Source: Flavivirga jejuensis
GTDB lineage: Bacteria; Bacteroidota; Bacteroidia; Flavobacteriales; Flavobacteriaceae
Direction of reading: 5' to 3'
NCBI RefSeq assembly: GCF_030540765.1
Contig: NZ_JAUOEL010000001.1
Span: 806,001-870,000 of the forward strand
Length of the DNA stretch: 64,000 nucleotides
Shown here: positions 9,233-17,961 of the stretch, in pieces
Layout of the letters: the number at the start of each line of letters is the position of its first letter
Numbering within the stretch: the first letter of the stretch is position 1
Position numbers and translations under genes: made by a program
Notes under the pieces: model-generated
Told to the model about the DNA's origin: nothing
What the model saw: only the letters and a program-made list of their open reading frames with translations
Databases searched by the model: none

Positions 9233-9259
9233 TTTACGTTTCCGCGAAAGCGGCCATAT

Positions 9260-10318
9260 TTAATATCGATAAACTATGGCATTTATATTCATGCCAGCTC
9301 CAACACTTGCAAATATAATAAGATCTCCTTTTATTAAGCTGTGATTTTCTAATTTATTGTTTCTTATCAGATCAAAAAGTGTAGGTATAGTTGCCACACT
9401 TGAATTTCCTAACTCATTTATGATCATAGGCATAATGTTTTCTGGCATGTCTAAATCATGTAATTTATAGAAACGCTTTACAATAGCCTCGTCCATTTTT
9501 TCATTAGCTTGATGGATGAGTATTTTTTTTACATCTTTTATGTCAAAACCGCTTTTTTCAAGACAAGATTTCATAGCTAAAGGTACGTTGATTAATGCAA
9601 ACTCATAAATCTTTCTGCCATGCATTTTTATGTATCGACGCCTTTCGTCTATATCTTGATTATTAGTTTCTCCAAAATAGATGAAATGGGATTCATTCAA
9701 GGTGAAAGTTGCCGTTTCATGGGCAATAATACCACCAGCTTCGTTGGTGTTTTCAATAACGACAGCTCCAGCACCATCACTATAAATCATGGAGTCTCTA
9801 TCGTGCTTATCAATAATACGAGATAGGGTTTCAGCTCCAATAACTAAGCACTTTTTCGCAATACCAGATTTTATAAAAGCATTTGCTTGAATAGTAGCTT
9901 CTATCCATCCAGGGCAACCAAATATAAGATCATACCCAACACATTTTGAATTTTGAATTTTTAAAAGATGTTTTACTCTGGAGGCTATACTTGGTACGGT
10001 GTCACTTTGTTCAGTATTGTGTTTAACATCACCATAATTATGGGCAACAATGATATAATCTAAATCTTCTTTATTGATTTGTGCATTTTCAATAGCTTTT
10101 TCGGCAGCGAAGCAGGCAATATCGGAGGTGTTTAAGTTGGGTTCTGCATAACGTCTTTCGCTAATGCCAGTAATAGCTTTAAATTTTTTAACAATAACTT
10201 CATTTGGAGCGTTAATTACAGAACCATCACTATTTAAAAATTCATGCTCATGGAACGCTTCATTCTTTTCAATGACTTCTGGAATGTAACTTCCTGTTCC
10301 TGTAATCTTAATATTCAT
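9260..10318 (-). CDS. 3-oxoacyl-ACP synthase III-like condensing enzyme
   Basis: The 352-residue protein shows the thiolase-fold KAS III triad: Cys135 in FGCPGWIE, His269 in ILIHQANEKM, and Asn305 in NELGNSSVATIPT. The GAGAVVIEN loop is also present. KAS III enzymes join an acyl-CoA to malonyl-ACP. The context, FkbH-like and methyltransferase genes rather than fab genes, argues for a secondary or surface-lipid acyl chain instead of the housekeeping FabH, though this is inferred. The 5' leader contains an 18-bp perfect inverted repeat (10325-10342 with 10380-10397) whose arm ends 7 bp before the ATG, so initiation or read-through from gcvP may be affected by that hairpin. Confidence 0.85.
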   Translation of the reverse strand: MNIKITGTGSYIPEVIEKNEAFHEHEFLNSDGSVINAPNEVIVKKFKAITGISERRYAEPNLNTSDIACFAAEKAIENAQINKEDLDYIIVAHNYGDVKHNTEQSDTVPSIASRVKHLLKIQNSKCVGYDLIFGCPGWIEATIQANAFIKSGIAKKCLVIGAETLSRIIDKHDRDSMIYSDGAGAVVIENTNEAGGIIAHETATFTLNESHFIYFGETNNQDIDERRRYIKMHGRKIYEFALINVPLAMKSCLEKSGFDIKDVKKILIHQANEKMDEAIVKRFYKLHDLDMPENIMPMIINELGNSSVATIPTLFDLIRNNKLENHSLIKGDLIIFASVGAGMNINAIVYRY

Positions 10319-10324
10319 AATAAG

Positions 10325-10397
10325 AAAATTTGTCTTTAATTATTTGTAGTGGTAGTAACCGAACCAAAGTACTTGTTTTTAATTAAAGACAAATTTT
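10325..10397. repeat. 18-bp perfect inverted repeat with 37-nt loop, in the leader of the KAS III-like gene
   Basis: AAAATTTGTCTTTAATTA at 10325-10342 is the exact reverse complement of 10380-10397. The loop contains GGTAGTAACCGAACC. The element fills most of the 112-bp gap between the gcvP stop and the KAS III-like start. It may be a terminator, a small mobile element, or an RNA control site. Confidence 0.7.
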
Positions 10398-10430
10398 GTT
10401 TTAATGTAATTTACGATGTTCAAAGACTAT

Positions 10431-13280
10431 TTATGCTTCAACATAGGCTTCAATAGGGATACAGGAACATATTAGATTTCTGTCTCCATAAGCATCATCA
10501 ACACGCCTTACACTAGGCCAGAATTTGTTATCTCTAACATATTCAAGAGGAAAGGCTGCTGCTTCACGAGAGTACGGAAAATACCATTCGTCTGATGTTA
10601 TCATGTCTAATGTATGTGGTGCATTCTTCAAAACATTATTGTCATCATCTTTAGAAGCATTATCGATCTCTTTTTTAATAGAAATCATGGCATCACAGAA
10701 TCTATCAATTTCTGCCTTGCTTTCACTTTCTGTAGGTTCAATCATTAAAGTACCAGCTACAGGAAAGGATACTGTTGGAGCATGGAAACCATAATCCATT
10801 AATCGTTTTGCAATATCTGTTACTTCAATACCATTGGCTTTAAATGGTCTACAATCTACAATCATTTCATGGGCAGCACGTCCGCGTTCACCAGAATACA
10901 AAGTATCAAAGCTACCTTCTAAACGATGTTTGATATAGTTTGCATTTAAAATGGCAATCTTAGTAGATGCTGTTAACCCTTCTGCACCTAACATTTTTAT
11001 ATATCCATATGATATTAGGCAAGCTAACGCAGATCCAAAAGGCGCTGCCGAAATAGCTGTAATGGCTTTTTTACCTCCAGTTTTAATAATTGGATTTCCT
11101 GGTAAAAATGGAGCCAGTTGTTTTGCAACACAAATAGGGCCAACACCCGGACCGCCACCACCGTGTGGAATGGCAAAGGTTTTGTGTAAGTTTAAATGAC
11201 ATACATCTGCTCCAATGTTCCCTGGATTTGTTAATCCTAATTGGGCATTCATATTGGCACCATCCATATAAACTTGTCCGCCATTGTCATGAATAATTTG
11301 AGTAATTTCTTTTATAGCAGACTCATAAACGCCGTGTGTAGATGGATATGTTACCATTAAGGCAGATAAATTATCTTTATGTAATACTGCTTTTTCGCGT
11401 AAATCGTCTACATCAATATTACCTTCCGCGGTCGATTTTGTTACGATTACTTTCATGCCAGCCATAACAGCACTGGCAGGGTTTGTACCATGTGCCGATG
11501 ATGGAATTAAACAAATATTTCTATGACGATCACCACGAGATTCATGATATGCTTTAATAACCATAAGTCCCGCAAATTCACCTTGTGCACCAGAGTTTGG
11601 TTGTAAAGATGTGGCAGCGAAACCTGTTATTTCTGTTAATTGGTCTTCTAATTCTTTTAAAATAGTTAAATACCCTTTGGCTTGTTTTAAAGGTGCGAAT
11701 GGATGAATATTCCCCCATTTAAACCAGCTTAATGGTAGCATTTCTGAGGCAGCATTTAATTTCATAGTACAAGACCCTAAAGAAATCATAGAATGATTTA
11801 ATGCTAAATCTTTACGTTCAAGAAGTTTTATGTAACGCATTAATTCGGTTTCAGAATGGTATGTATTAAAAACATCTAATGTTAAAAAAGGCGATGTTCT
11901 TTGTGTCGATTCCGAAATATTATTAGCTCTGGAAATAGCCGAAATAGTAATGGTTTCTTTTTTCGCAGCCTCAGCAAAAACAGAAATTAAGTAATTAATA
12001 TCTCTAATAGACGTTGTTTCATTAATTGAAATAATGACCGTTTTTTTATCTGGATAATATAAGTTTACTTTTTTCTCTTTGGCAATTGCTTTTATTTCTT
12101 TAGCCTTTGTTTTTATTTGAATAGTGTCAAAGTATGATGTATTGACTTGATTATATCCTAATTTTTCTAAAGCATTTGCTAATTCAGAAGCTTTGTTATG
12201 AACTTTATTAGCAATAAATTGTAAGCCCTTAGGGCCATGATATACTGCATACATACTCGCCATAACGGCTAATAAAACCTGAGCTGTACAAATATTAGAA
12301 GTGGCTTTATCTCTTTTTATATGTTGTTCGCGAGTTTGTAAAGCCATACGTAAGGCTCTATTGCCGTTTTTATCTTTAGTGACACCAATAATTCTACCTG
12401 GTAAATCACGTTTGTAAGCTTTTTTAGTAGCGAAAAAGGCAGCGTGAGGCCCTCCATATCCCATAGGAATACCAAAACGTTGGGTTGTACCAACAACAAC
12501 ATCAGCTCCAAATTTCCCAGGAGCTTCCAGTTTTACCAAACTTAGTATATCGGCAGCTACTGCTACTTTAATTCGTGCGTTATTCGCTTTCGAGATAAAA
12601 GTTTTGATATCGGTTACCTGGCCGTCTTTTCCTGGGTATTGTAATATAGCTCCGAAAAATTCTGACGAGAAATCAAAAGTTTCTTCATCTCCTACTACTA
12701 ATGCAATACCTATAGGAGTTGCTCTTGTTTGTAATAACGATAATGTTTGTGGTAGTATGTTTTTAGAAACAAAAAACTTATTAATTCCTGCTTTTTTCTG
12801 ATCGCGTTCACGAACAGCAAATAACAAACTCATAGCCTCTGCAGCCGCTGTACTCTCATCAAGAAGCGAAGCATTAGCAATTTCCATACCTGTTAAGTCT
12901 ATAACCATGGTTTGGAAATTTAAAAGCGCTTCTAATCTCCCTTGAGCAATTTCTGCTTGATAAGGTGTGTAAGCCGTGTACCAGCCTGGGTTTTCAAGAA
13001 TATTTCTTTGAATTACGGCAGGTAAAATAGTTGGGTGATATCCCAGCCCAATATATGTTTTATAAGCTTTGTTTTTTTTAGATAATTCATGAATATGGAG
13101 TAGATATTCATGTTCAGTCATAGGGGCTTCCAATTTTAACCCATTTTTTAAGCGAATATCATCAGGGATTGTCTCATAAATCAATTGATCTAAAGTATTA
13201 ATCCCTAAGGTTTTTAACATAAGATTTTGGTCGTCTTCTCTAGGACCAATATGACGCAATGCAAAAGCGTTTGTATTCAT
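10431..13280 (-). CDS. gcvP: Glycine dehydrogenase (aminomethyl-transferring), P-protein of the glycine cleavage system
   Basis: The 949-residue protein is a full-length single-chain P-protein carrying both homologous halves (gcvPA and gcvPB fused). The PLP lysine lies in HLNLHKTFAIPHGGGGPG near residue 697. Other landmarks are RHIGPREDD at the N-terminus, YTPYQAEIAQGRLE, and EPTESESKAEIDRF near the C-terminus. It decarboxylates glycine and passes the aminomethyl group to the lipoyl H-protein in the cytoplasm. The H and T partners are not in the window, which is normal in Bacteroidota. A -7 box lies upstream at 13307-13314. No glycine riboswitch was seen in the short leader. Confidence 0.98.
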   Translation of the reverse strand: MNTNAFALRHIGPREDDQNLMLKTLGINTLDQLIYETIPDDIRLKNGLKLEAPMTEHEYLLHIHELSKKNKAYKTYIGLGYHPTILPAVIQRNILENPGWYTAYTPYQAEIAQGRLEALLNFQTMVIDLTGMEIANASLLDESTAAAEAMSLLFAVRERDQKKAGINKFFVSKNILPQTLSLLQTRATPIGIALVVGDEETFDFSSEFFGAILQYPGKDGQVTDIKTFISKANNARIKVAVAADILSLVKLEAPGKFGADVVVGTTQRFGIPMGYGGPHAAFFATKKAYKRDLPGRIIGVTKDKNGNRALRMALQTREQHIKRDKATSNICTAQVLLAVMASMYAVYHGPKGLQFIANKVHNKASELANALEKLGYNQVNTSYFDTIQIKTKAKEIKAIAKEKKVNLYYPDKKTVIISINETTSIRDINYLISVFAEAAKKETITISAISRANNISESTQRTSPFLTLDVFNTYHSETELMRYIKLLERKDLALNHSMISLGSCTMKLNAASEMLPLSWFKWGNIHPFAPLKQAKGYLTILKELEDQLTEITGFAATSLQPNSGAQGEFAGLMVIKAYHESRGDRHRNICLIPSSAHGTNPASAVMAGMKVIVTKSTAEGNIDVDDLREKAVLHKDNLSALMVTYPSTHGVYESAIKEITQIIHDNGGQVYMDGANMNAQLGLTNPGNIGADVCHLNLHKTFAIPHGGGGPGVGPICVAKQLAPFLPGNPIIKTGGKKAITAISAAPFGSALACLISYGYIKMLGAEGLTASTKIAILNANYIKHRLEGSFDTLYSGERGRAAHEMIVDCRPFKANGIEVTDIAKRLMDYGFHAPTVSFPVAGTLMIEPTESESKAEIDRFCDAMISIKKEIDNASKDDDNNVLKNAPHTLDMITSDEWYFPYSREAAAFPLEYVRDNKFWPSVRRVDDAYGDRNLICSCIPIEAYVEA

Positions 13281-13306
13281 TAACGTGAAATTAATTATAT
13301 AATTCG

Positions 13307-13314
13307 CAAAAATA
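13307..13314 (-). promoter_or_regulatory. Promoter -7 box for gcvP
   Basis: On the minus strand this reads TATTTTTG, an exact match to the Bacteroidota -7 consensus TAnnTTTG. It lies 27 bp before the gcvP ATG. A -33 TTG at the proper spacing is not clear. Confidence 0.55.
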
Positions 13315-13400
13315 CATAATATTTGATGTGTTTTGTTGCATAAAATGGAAATTTTTCAACGATTTGTAAGGGTTGTCAACACTTTGATTATTTTTACATT

Positions 13401-14234
13401 ATGAAGTTTGTAAAGCAACTTTTTGATTTTTATTTAAATAGCAGCATACATGTTGCCATATCGGTGTTTTCGTTAGTATGGATTACCCTTATAGAGTTTG
13501 GAATTCCATATGATAAAAGCATACTATATTTTGCGTTTTTTGCCTCAATAACGGGCTATAATTTTGTAAAGTATTTTGGAGTAGCAAAATTTCACCATAG
13601 AAGCTTGGCGAATTGGTTAAAATTGATTCAAATATTTTCTTTTTTTTGCTTTCTTTTAATGTGTTATTATGCTTATAAATTAAGTACGATAACATTAATG
13701 TATGTTGGTGGTTTTGCAATGATTACATTTTTATACGCCATCCCTTTTTTACCAAAACGCTTTTTTTTAGATAAACAGCATAATTTACGAAGCGTTAGTG
13801 GGCTTAAAATTTATTTAATAGCCTTAATCTGGGCTGGTGTTACTGTATTACTTCCTTTAATAAATAATGATTATTATATAGATACTAATGTTATAATAAC
13901 AGCGATTCAACGCTATCTTTTTATAATAGTTTTAATGCTACCTTTTGAAATTAGAGATTTAAGATACGACAGCTTAAAACTATCAACAATTCCTCAAAAA
14001 ATAGGCGTTAAGCAAACAAAACTAATAGGAAGTATCGTGTTGGGGGTATTCTTTTTCTTGAGTTTTTTGAAGGATGATACAAGTGCCATGCATATCATTA
14101 TTTCGATAATAATTACAGGTATTACTTTATTATTTCTGGTGTATTCTAAAATAGAACAAGGGAAGAGCTATAGCTCGTTTTGGGTAGAAGGTGTGCCAAT
14201 TATCTGGCTAATACTGTTGCTTTTATGCTATTGA
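13401..14234 (+). CDS. UbiA-like integral membrane prenyltransferase-family protein
   Basis: The 277-residue protein consists largely of hydrophobic helices (about eight). It contains an EIRDLRYDSLKLSTIPQKIG stretch near residues 180-200, which resembles the second aspartate-rich motif of UbiA prenyltransferases (N/D-D-x-x-D with T-x-x-x-x-x-G). The first Asp-rich motif (NxxxD) is less obvious, being replaced by ITGYNFVKYFG, so catalysis may be altered or lost. UbiA proteins attach isoprenoid chains to aromatic acceptors in the membrane. It is transcribed alone, divergently from gcvP, and overlaps the following convergent anti-sigma-like gene by 7 bp. Confidence 0.6.
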   Translation: MKFVKQLFDFYLNSSIHVAISVFSLVWITLIEFGIPYDKSILYFAFFASITGYNFVKYFGVAKFHHRSLANWLKLIQIFSFFCFLLMCYYAYKLSTITLMYVGGFAMITFLYAIPFLPKRFFLDKQHNLRSVSGLKIYLIALIWAGVTVLLPLINNDYYIDTNVIITAIQRYLFIIVLMLPFEIRDLRYDSLKLSTIPQKIGVKQTKLIGSIVLGVFFFLSFLKDDTSAMHIIISIIITGITLLFLVYSKIEQGKSYSSFWVEGVPIIWLILLLLCY

Positions 14235-14491
14235 TCAGAATGTTCTTTTAAAGCCTTTTCAAAATCTAATTTCATAGATTCTTTACATTTTTTATCTAAA
14301 CATTCCACTTCAGATTTTTTTAAGACTTTAGTTAGCTTTGCATTGTTTTTTGTGTATTCTCTACAGAATTTGCAGTATAACAAATGTATATTGAGCTTTA
14401 TCATTTCCCATAACGTAGCTTCTTTATATTGTGTTTTATCACATACATGATTAGCATCATCGCAAGGAATAAAAAACTTAATCTTACTCAT
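14228..14491 (-). CDS. Small zinc-binding protein, putative anti-sigma factor
   Basis: The 87-residue protein has an early Cys pair (CDDANHVC) and a central H-x3-C-x2-C arrangement (HLLYCKFCREY, near residues 36-46) typical of zinc-binding anti-sigma (ZAS) domains. No transmembrane helix is present. The start sits 1 bp after the stop of the ECF sigma gene, so the two are co-expressed. The likely role is to bind and restrain that sigma factor in the cytoplasm. A second cysteine pair (ECLDKKC) near residue 63 is unusual. The function is inferred from arrangement and residues only. Confidence 0.65.
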   Translation of the reverse strand: MSKIKFFIPCDDANHVCDKTQYKEATLWEMIKLNIHLLYCKFCREYTKNNAKLTKVLKKSEVECLDKKCKESMKLDFEKALKEHSDQ

Positions 14492-14492
14492 A

Positions 14493-15047
14493 TTAAAACC
14501 AATTTTCTTTTAAGCAATCTGCCATAGCTGTACGAGCTCTATGAATGATTACCCAAAGGTTAGACGCAGTAATATTTAATTCATTACAAATTACTTCAGT
14601 TTCAAAGCCTTGAATGGTTTTCATTTTAAAAACGTCAGCTTGTTTTTCTGGTAATTTCCCTAAGCAATTATGAATGGCATTACCTAACTCACTATTTTGC
14701 ATCGTATCTTCCGCGGTTTTATCGAATGGATCAGCTACGCGCTCTTCCAACCAATCACCTTCGGTCTCAGAGTCATCATTATAACTAATGCGTACCTCTG
14801 CTTTTCCTTTGTTTGAGTTTATTTTGCGGTAGTGATCTATAATTTTTCGTTTTAAAATAGAGATAAGCCATGTACGTTCGCTAGCTTCTCCTTTAAAGTT
14901 TTTCATAGACTTTAAACCAGCCAAAAAAGTATCTTGTACTAAATCCTGTGCAATCTCTCTGTCACTAACACGAGTAATCGTGTAGTTGTATAAGTAGTCA
15001 GAATATAAATCGATCCATTTTTTAGGATTAATTTGATGATTGGGCAT
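14493..15047 (-). CDS. RNA polymerase sigma-70 factor, ECF subfamily
   Basis: The 184-residue protein has region 2 (LYNYTITRVSDREIAQDLVQDTFL with the following ERTWLISILKRKIIDHYRK) and region 4 (LPEKQADVFKMKTIQGFETEVICNEL then TASNLWVIIHRARTAM). A charged linker joins the two. It directs RNA polymerase to an alternative promoter set, probably under a stress signal sensed by the adjacent zinc protein. The two genes are 1 bp apart in the sigma then anti-sigma order. No SusR/FecR-type membrane anti-sigma gene is next to it, so it is not of the Sus-type regulator class. Confidence 0.92.
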   Translation of the reverse strand: MPNHQINPKKWIDLYSDYLYNYTITRVSDREIAQDLVQDTFLAGLKSMKNFKGEASERTWLISILKRKIIDHYRKINSNKGKAEVRISYNDDSETEGDWLEERVADPFDKTAEDTMQNSELGNAIHNCLGKLPEKQADVFKMKTIQGFETEVICNELNITASNLWVIIHRARTAMADCLKENWF

Positions 15048-15126
15048 TATTTATACGATTATTTTTTGAGTTTCAAAAATAAGATAAAAAAATGAATAAT
15101 TTTATGAACCGCTTAAATGGATGTTA

Positions 15127-15522
15127 TTATTCGAAATATATAAGTAGAAATACCATACTAATGTATGTCCATAATATTAAAAAAATAATATGAACTATTG
15201 TTTCAAATGTTTTGCCTTTCCAAAGCTTAGATGAGTACACAAAAAATTGGATAAATAATCTGATAACCCAGAATATACACAGACCCAGAGATAATTTTTT
15301 ACCAAGATTAGTTTCAATTATTTCTGCTGAAGATGTCAAGCACAATAACCCCATAAAAAAAACAATTAAGGCAATAAAAAATGTGTGAACCGTCATCATC
15401 TGCCTATTTATTAAACTTAACGATTTAAGCTCTATTCTCCAGTTGAAATATTTAGGAAAAATACTATGAATTAAGGCTAGTACAATTAAAAAGCTGCCAA
15501 TTATATTTAAATGAATAGTCAT
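15127..15522 (-). CDS. Small integral membrane protein of unknown function
   Basis: The frame is open further upstream to 15663, but that extension lies inside the methyltransferase gene. The ATG at 15522 (MTIHLNIIGSFL) gives a natural 131-residue protein starting 19 bp after the upstream stop. Four hydrophobic segments are visible: GSFLIVLALIHSIF, TVHTFFIALIVFFMGLL, LGLCIFWVIRLFIQFFVY and FETIVHIIFLILWTYISMVFLL. I do not recognise a family. It is the last gene of the GbsR-type operon, so it is probably co-regulated with the DoxX-like and DUF2071 genes. Confidence 0.7.
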   Translation of the reverse strand: MTIHLNIIGSFLIVLALIHSIFPKYFNWRIELKSLSLINRQMMTVHTFFIALIVFFMGLLCLTSSAEIIETNLGKKLSLGLCIFWVIRLFIQFFVYSSKLWKGKTFETIVHIIFLILWTYISMVFLLIYFE

Positions 15523-15541
15523 TTTATGAAAAATTAAAAAT

Positions 15542-16294
15542 TTATGAATAGCAGTTGAATACAGACATGAATGAAGTAAATTTAGTTTCGTCAACTGATG
15601 AGAAACCAGCTTTTTTAAATACTTTTTTCCATGTTTTTCTTGAAAAAAAATGAGTGTATCCAACTGAAAATGCTAAAAAATTTGGTAAATCCCGTAAATG
15701 CTCAACCATAATGACATTTCCATCTGGTTTACATATTCTACGACATTCTTTTAGAAAATCAACTTTTTCTTGATTTGATCTTATTTCATGAACTGCAGAC
15801 AAAAGAAAAATAACATCAGCAGATTGATTTTCTAAAGGAATCATATTTGATTTGATTTCTTCAGTATTTGGATAAACTAAACTGACTTTTCTAGCTCTTA
15901 CTATTGCTGCTTCGGTATGTTTTTTTGAATTATAAAAATCATATACTTTTAAATTCGATTGTGGAAACTTATTCTTAATTATGAAGCTTGTTTCATCAAA
16001 ACCTGCATTAATGTTAACTATTAGTTTTTTTTTAGAATCAGAAAGCGAATATTTTTCTAGCCAATTAAAGTTATAATACTCAGAATAATCATATACATAA
16101 GCTGATACTATAAGTGGCATTATAAGCCCATATAAAAATGCTATTATAATAACCCAAAATAAAGAATCATACCATTCTATTATTATTTTGCTTCCTGTAA
16201 TTAAGCTTAAAACACCTAGACCTATAATGTAGAAGTGTCTATTAAAGCTTAAAATATTTAAAACACCTTGAAGTTTTCTTCTTTTTATTTCCAT
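15542..16294 (-). CDS. Membrane-anchored SAM-dependent methyltransferase-like protein
   Basis: The 250-residue protein begins with two hydrophobic segments (FYIIGLGVLSLITGSKIII and LFWVIIIAFLYGLIMPLIVS). A methyltransferase-like fold follows: VNINAGFDETSF in place of the usual glycine loop, VIFLLSAVHEIRS, and CKPDGNVIMVEHLRDLPN. The first motif is degenerate (Asn-Ala-Gly-Phe-Asp rather than Gly-x-Gly-x-G), so SAM binding is plausible but not certain. It overlaps the DUF2071 gene by 10 bp and is followed after 19 bp by the small membrane protein. Both are part of the regulator-led operon. The substrate is unknown; a membrane lipid or quinone is possible. Confidence 0.7.
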   Translation of the reverse strand: MEIKRRKLQGVLNILSFNRHFYIIGLGVLSLITGSKIIIEWYDSLFWVIIIAFLYGLIMPLIVSAYVYDYSEYYNFNWLEKYSLSDSKKKLIVNINAGFDETSFIIKNKFPQSNLKVYDFYNSKKHTEAAIVRARKVSLVYPNTEEIKSNMIPLENQSADVIFLLSAVHEIRSNQEKVDFLKECRRICKPDGNVIMVEHLRDLPNFLAFSVGYTHFFSRKTWKKVFKKAGFSSVDETKFTSFMSVFNCYS

Positions 16295-17013
16295 AAGTCT
16301 ATTTTTCCTTTTTTCCAGTAATATGGAATGTTTTCAATTATAAATGTATTTGCTAAAACACAATTTTTAAGTTTTAAAGACTCTAAGAAACCTATGTGAT
16401 AATCATTTATTTTAATAGGTTTTGGTTTCCAATTTTGTCTTACACCTTCAATTATAAGCACTTCTTTTGTTGTTTTGTTATAGGTAAAAGTAAAAGGCAA
16501 GGGCCCCGCAAATCGTCTTGCTTCTTTCCAATTCGAAAATGGAGATTGTACAGGAAGACTAATGTTATTGTCTGATGTATTTATTGTGATTTTAAGTTTC
16601 GATTTAATAGAAGTTATCTTATTTTTTTCTGATTTATTAATATCTGTTGTGGTATAATTATAATGAGTAAAAATATTACCCATAAAAGCCATTTTCTTTT
16701 TATCGGTTTCAGACTTTAAAATATATAAACCTCTTAAACGCTTTCCTTTATTAGTTTTATAGCGTACAAAAATGCGATAACCAATTAAAAAAAAGTCGTT
16801 GCCCATACATTTAGGAAATCCTTTTGGTCTCAAGTTTTTAGCTTGAACCATGGCTACTGCAATAAAAGCCCACTTGTCTTGAAATATATCTAGTTCTAAA
16901 CATTCAGGAATAAGACACGTTAATTCTTCTTTTGGAACGGCGAATGTTAAAACAAGCGAACTCTCAAAAAATGATTCTACTGCAAATGGATGATTTTTAA
17001 GAAATGATAACAT
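16285..17013 (-). CDS. DUF2071 (YqjF-like) domain protein
   Basis: The 242-residue protein matches the DUF2071/YqjF pattern. An early SSLVLTFAVPKEELTCLIPE segment is followed by WAFIAVAMVQAKNLRPKGFP, YRIFVRYK, GLYILKSETD and GNIFTHYNY. The family has an acetoacetate-decarboxylase-like fold, but no function has been established and the catalytic Lys is not identifiable here. No signal peptide is present. It overlaps both neighbours (17 bp with the DoxX-like gene and 10 bp with the methyltransferase), so translation is coupled through the operon. Confidence 0.8.
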   Translation of the reverse strand: MLSFLKNHPFAVESFFESSLVLTFAVPKEELTCLIPECLELDIFQDKWAFIAVAMVQAKNLRPKGFPKCMGNDFFLIGYRIFVRYKTNKGKRLRGLYILKSETDKKKMAFMGNIFTHYNYTTTDINKSEKNKITSIKSKLKITINTSDNNISLPVQSPFSNWKEARRFAGPLPFTFTYNKTTKEVLIIEGVRQNWKPKPIKINDYHIGFLESLKLKNCVLANTFIIENIPYYWKKGKIDLWK

Positions 17014-17401
17014 AATGTTTTTTTTGAATTTTCGTGTTGATATAAAAATTATTGAAATATACTATTAAGATGAAAATCAGAGCAAAAACAATATTGAACT
17101 TTCCCCAAAGCAATAAATCTGGTACAAGTATAAATTCAAGTGTATTCATAACAGCTACAATCGCAATTTGTGATATTGTATTTAGTTTTGATTTTATACC
17201 ACTTAATATCCAAATGGCCATTAAGATTTCCAAAACACCAATTAAAATTGTTAATTTTCGTGAGTGGTCTCTACCCAAAATTTTTGAAACAATTTGTTCA
17301 TGTCTAATCACCAGATTTAGAACTTTACAAAACAAGCCGTTTATAATCCATACGGTCGCAATAAAAAAGACAATTATTTTATGAGTTTTTTGTAGTGTCA
17401 T
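16997..17401 (-). CDS. DoxX-like (DoxX_3-type) membrane protein
   Basis: The 134-residue protein has four hydrophobic helices (IIVFFIATVWIINGLF, LTILIGVLEILMAIWIL, ISQIAIVAVMNTLEFIL, NIVFALIFILIVYFN) and the WIINGLFCKVL motif that suggests the DoxX-like family. The role of these small inner-membrane proteins is poorly known. The ATG lies only 14 bp from the second copy of the palindromic operator (17415-17440), so expression of this and the downstream genes may be separately controlled by the regulator encoded just upstream. It overlaps the DUF2071 gene by 17 bp. Confidence 0.72.
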   Translation of the reverse strand: MTLQKTHKIIVFFIATVWIINGLFCKVLNLVIRHEQIVSKILGRDHSRKLTILIGVLEILMAIWILSGIKSKLNTISQIAIVAVMNTLEFILVPDLLLWGKFNIVFALIFILIVYFNNFYINTKIQKKHYVIIS

Positions 17402-17414
17402 TTTTGTATTTTTT

Positions 17415-17440
17415 AAACTTTCAGAAAATATTGAAAGTGT
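17415..17440. promoter_or_regulatory. Second operator copy between regulator and DoxX-like gene
   Basis: AAACTTTCA at 17415-17423 and TGAAAGTGT at 17432-17440 are separated by 8 bp. This is the same half-site and spacing as the perfect palindrome at 17982-18007. It lies between the regulator stop and the DoxX-like start. A repressor bound here would sit directly in front of the structural genes. Confidence 0.7.
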
Positions 17441-17453
17441 ATTTTAAATTTTT

Positions 17454-17957
17454 TTATTTGATAAATTTAAGTAAAGATTTAGTTAGCCAGTTTTGGTCTT
17501 GACTCACAATTCTATTCATCATAGTGTCTGCAGTTTCTGCTAAATCGTGTAAGGCTTTGGTTTGTTTTATAAGTTCTTTGGTTTTTGCGGTACCATCATC
17601 TTTTATAGAGCTAACATCTTTTAAAATTTTTATAACTGGTTTAATTTCTCTTCTACTTCTTTCTTTGGCTATATGTCTTGCTAATTCCTGAACATCTTTC
17701 TCGGTAGTGAAAAATTCTTTGCGTTTACCAGGAATGAGTTCTTTTGTAACAATACCCCAATCCATTAACTGACGTAAATTCATACTGGTATTACCACGGG
17801 AAATTTTTAATTCTTCCATGATTTCTTCCATCGAAAGTGGTTTTGTTGAAATAAAAAGTAAAGATTGTATTTGTGCCATAGCTTTGTTTATGCCCCATAA
17901 AGAGCCTAAACTTCCCCATGTACTAATAAATTTTTCTTTTGCTTCTTGATATTCCAT
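17454..17957 (-). CDS. GbsR/MarR family transcriptional regulator
   Basis: The 167-residue protein shows the GbsR pattern: FISTWGSLGSLWGINKAMAQ at the N-terminus, then a winged-helix region (LSMEEIMEELKISRGNTSMN, LRQLMDWGIV, and the RKEFFTTEKD wing), and a C-terminal dimerisation helix region. GbsR-type proteins are DNA-binding repressors, often responding to choline or a related ligand; the ligand here is unknown. It leads the operon with the DoxX-like, DUF2071, methyltransferase and membrane protein genes. Its own promoter carries a palindrome over the -33 box, which strongly suggests autoregulation. Confidence 0.9.
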   Translation of the reverse strand: MEYQEAKEKFISTWGSLGSLWGINKAMAQIQSLLFISTKPLSMEEIMEELKISRGNTSMNLRQLMDWGIVTKELIPGKRKEFFTTEKDVQELARHIAKERSRREIKPVIKILKDVSSIKDDGTAKTKELIKQTKALHDLAETADTMMNRIVSQDQNWLTKSLLKFIK

Positions 17958-17961
17958 GTAA

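Noticed and set aside
10525-11199. Open frames antisense to gcvP (89 and 82 codons)
   Set aside because: They run opposite to a clearly conserved enzyme and show no family, start context or promoter. Long antisense frames are expected by chance here.
15523-15663. Longer start of the small membrane protein
   Set aside because: The extension lies within the methyltransferase gene, and the ATG at 15522 gives a normal protein 19 bp after the upstream stop.
17052-17384. 110-codon frame antisense to the DoxX-like gene
   Set aside because: It is a shadow without features, while the sense strand has four clear helices and an operator in front.
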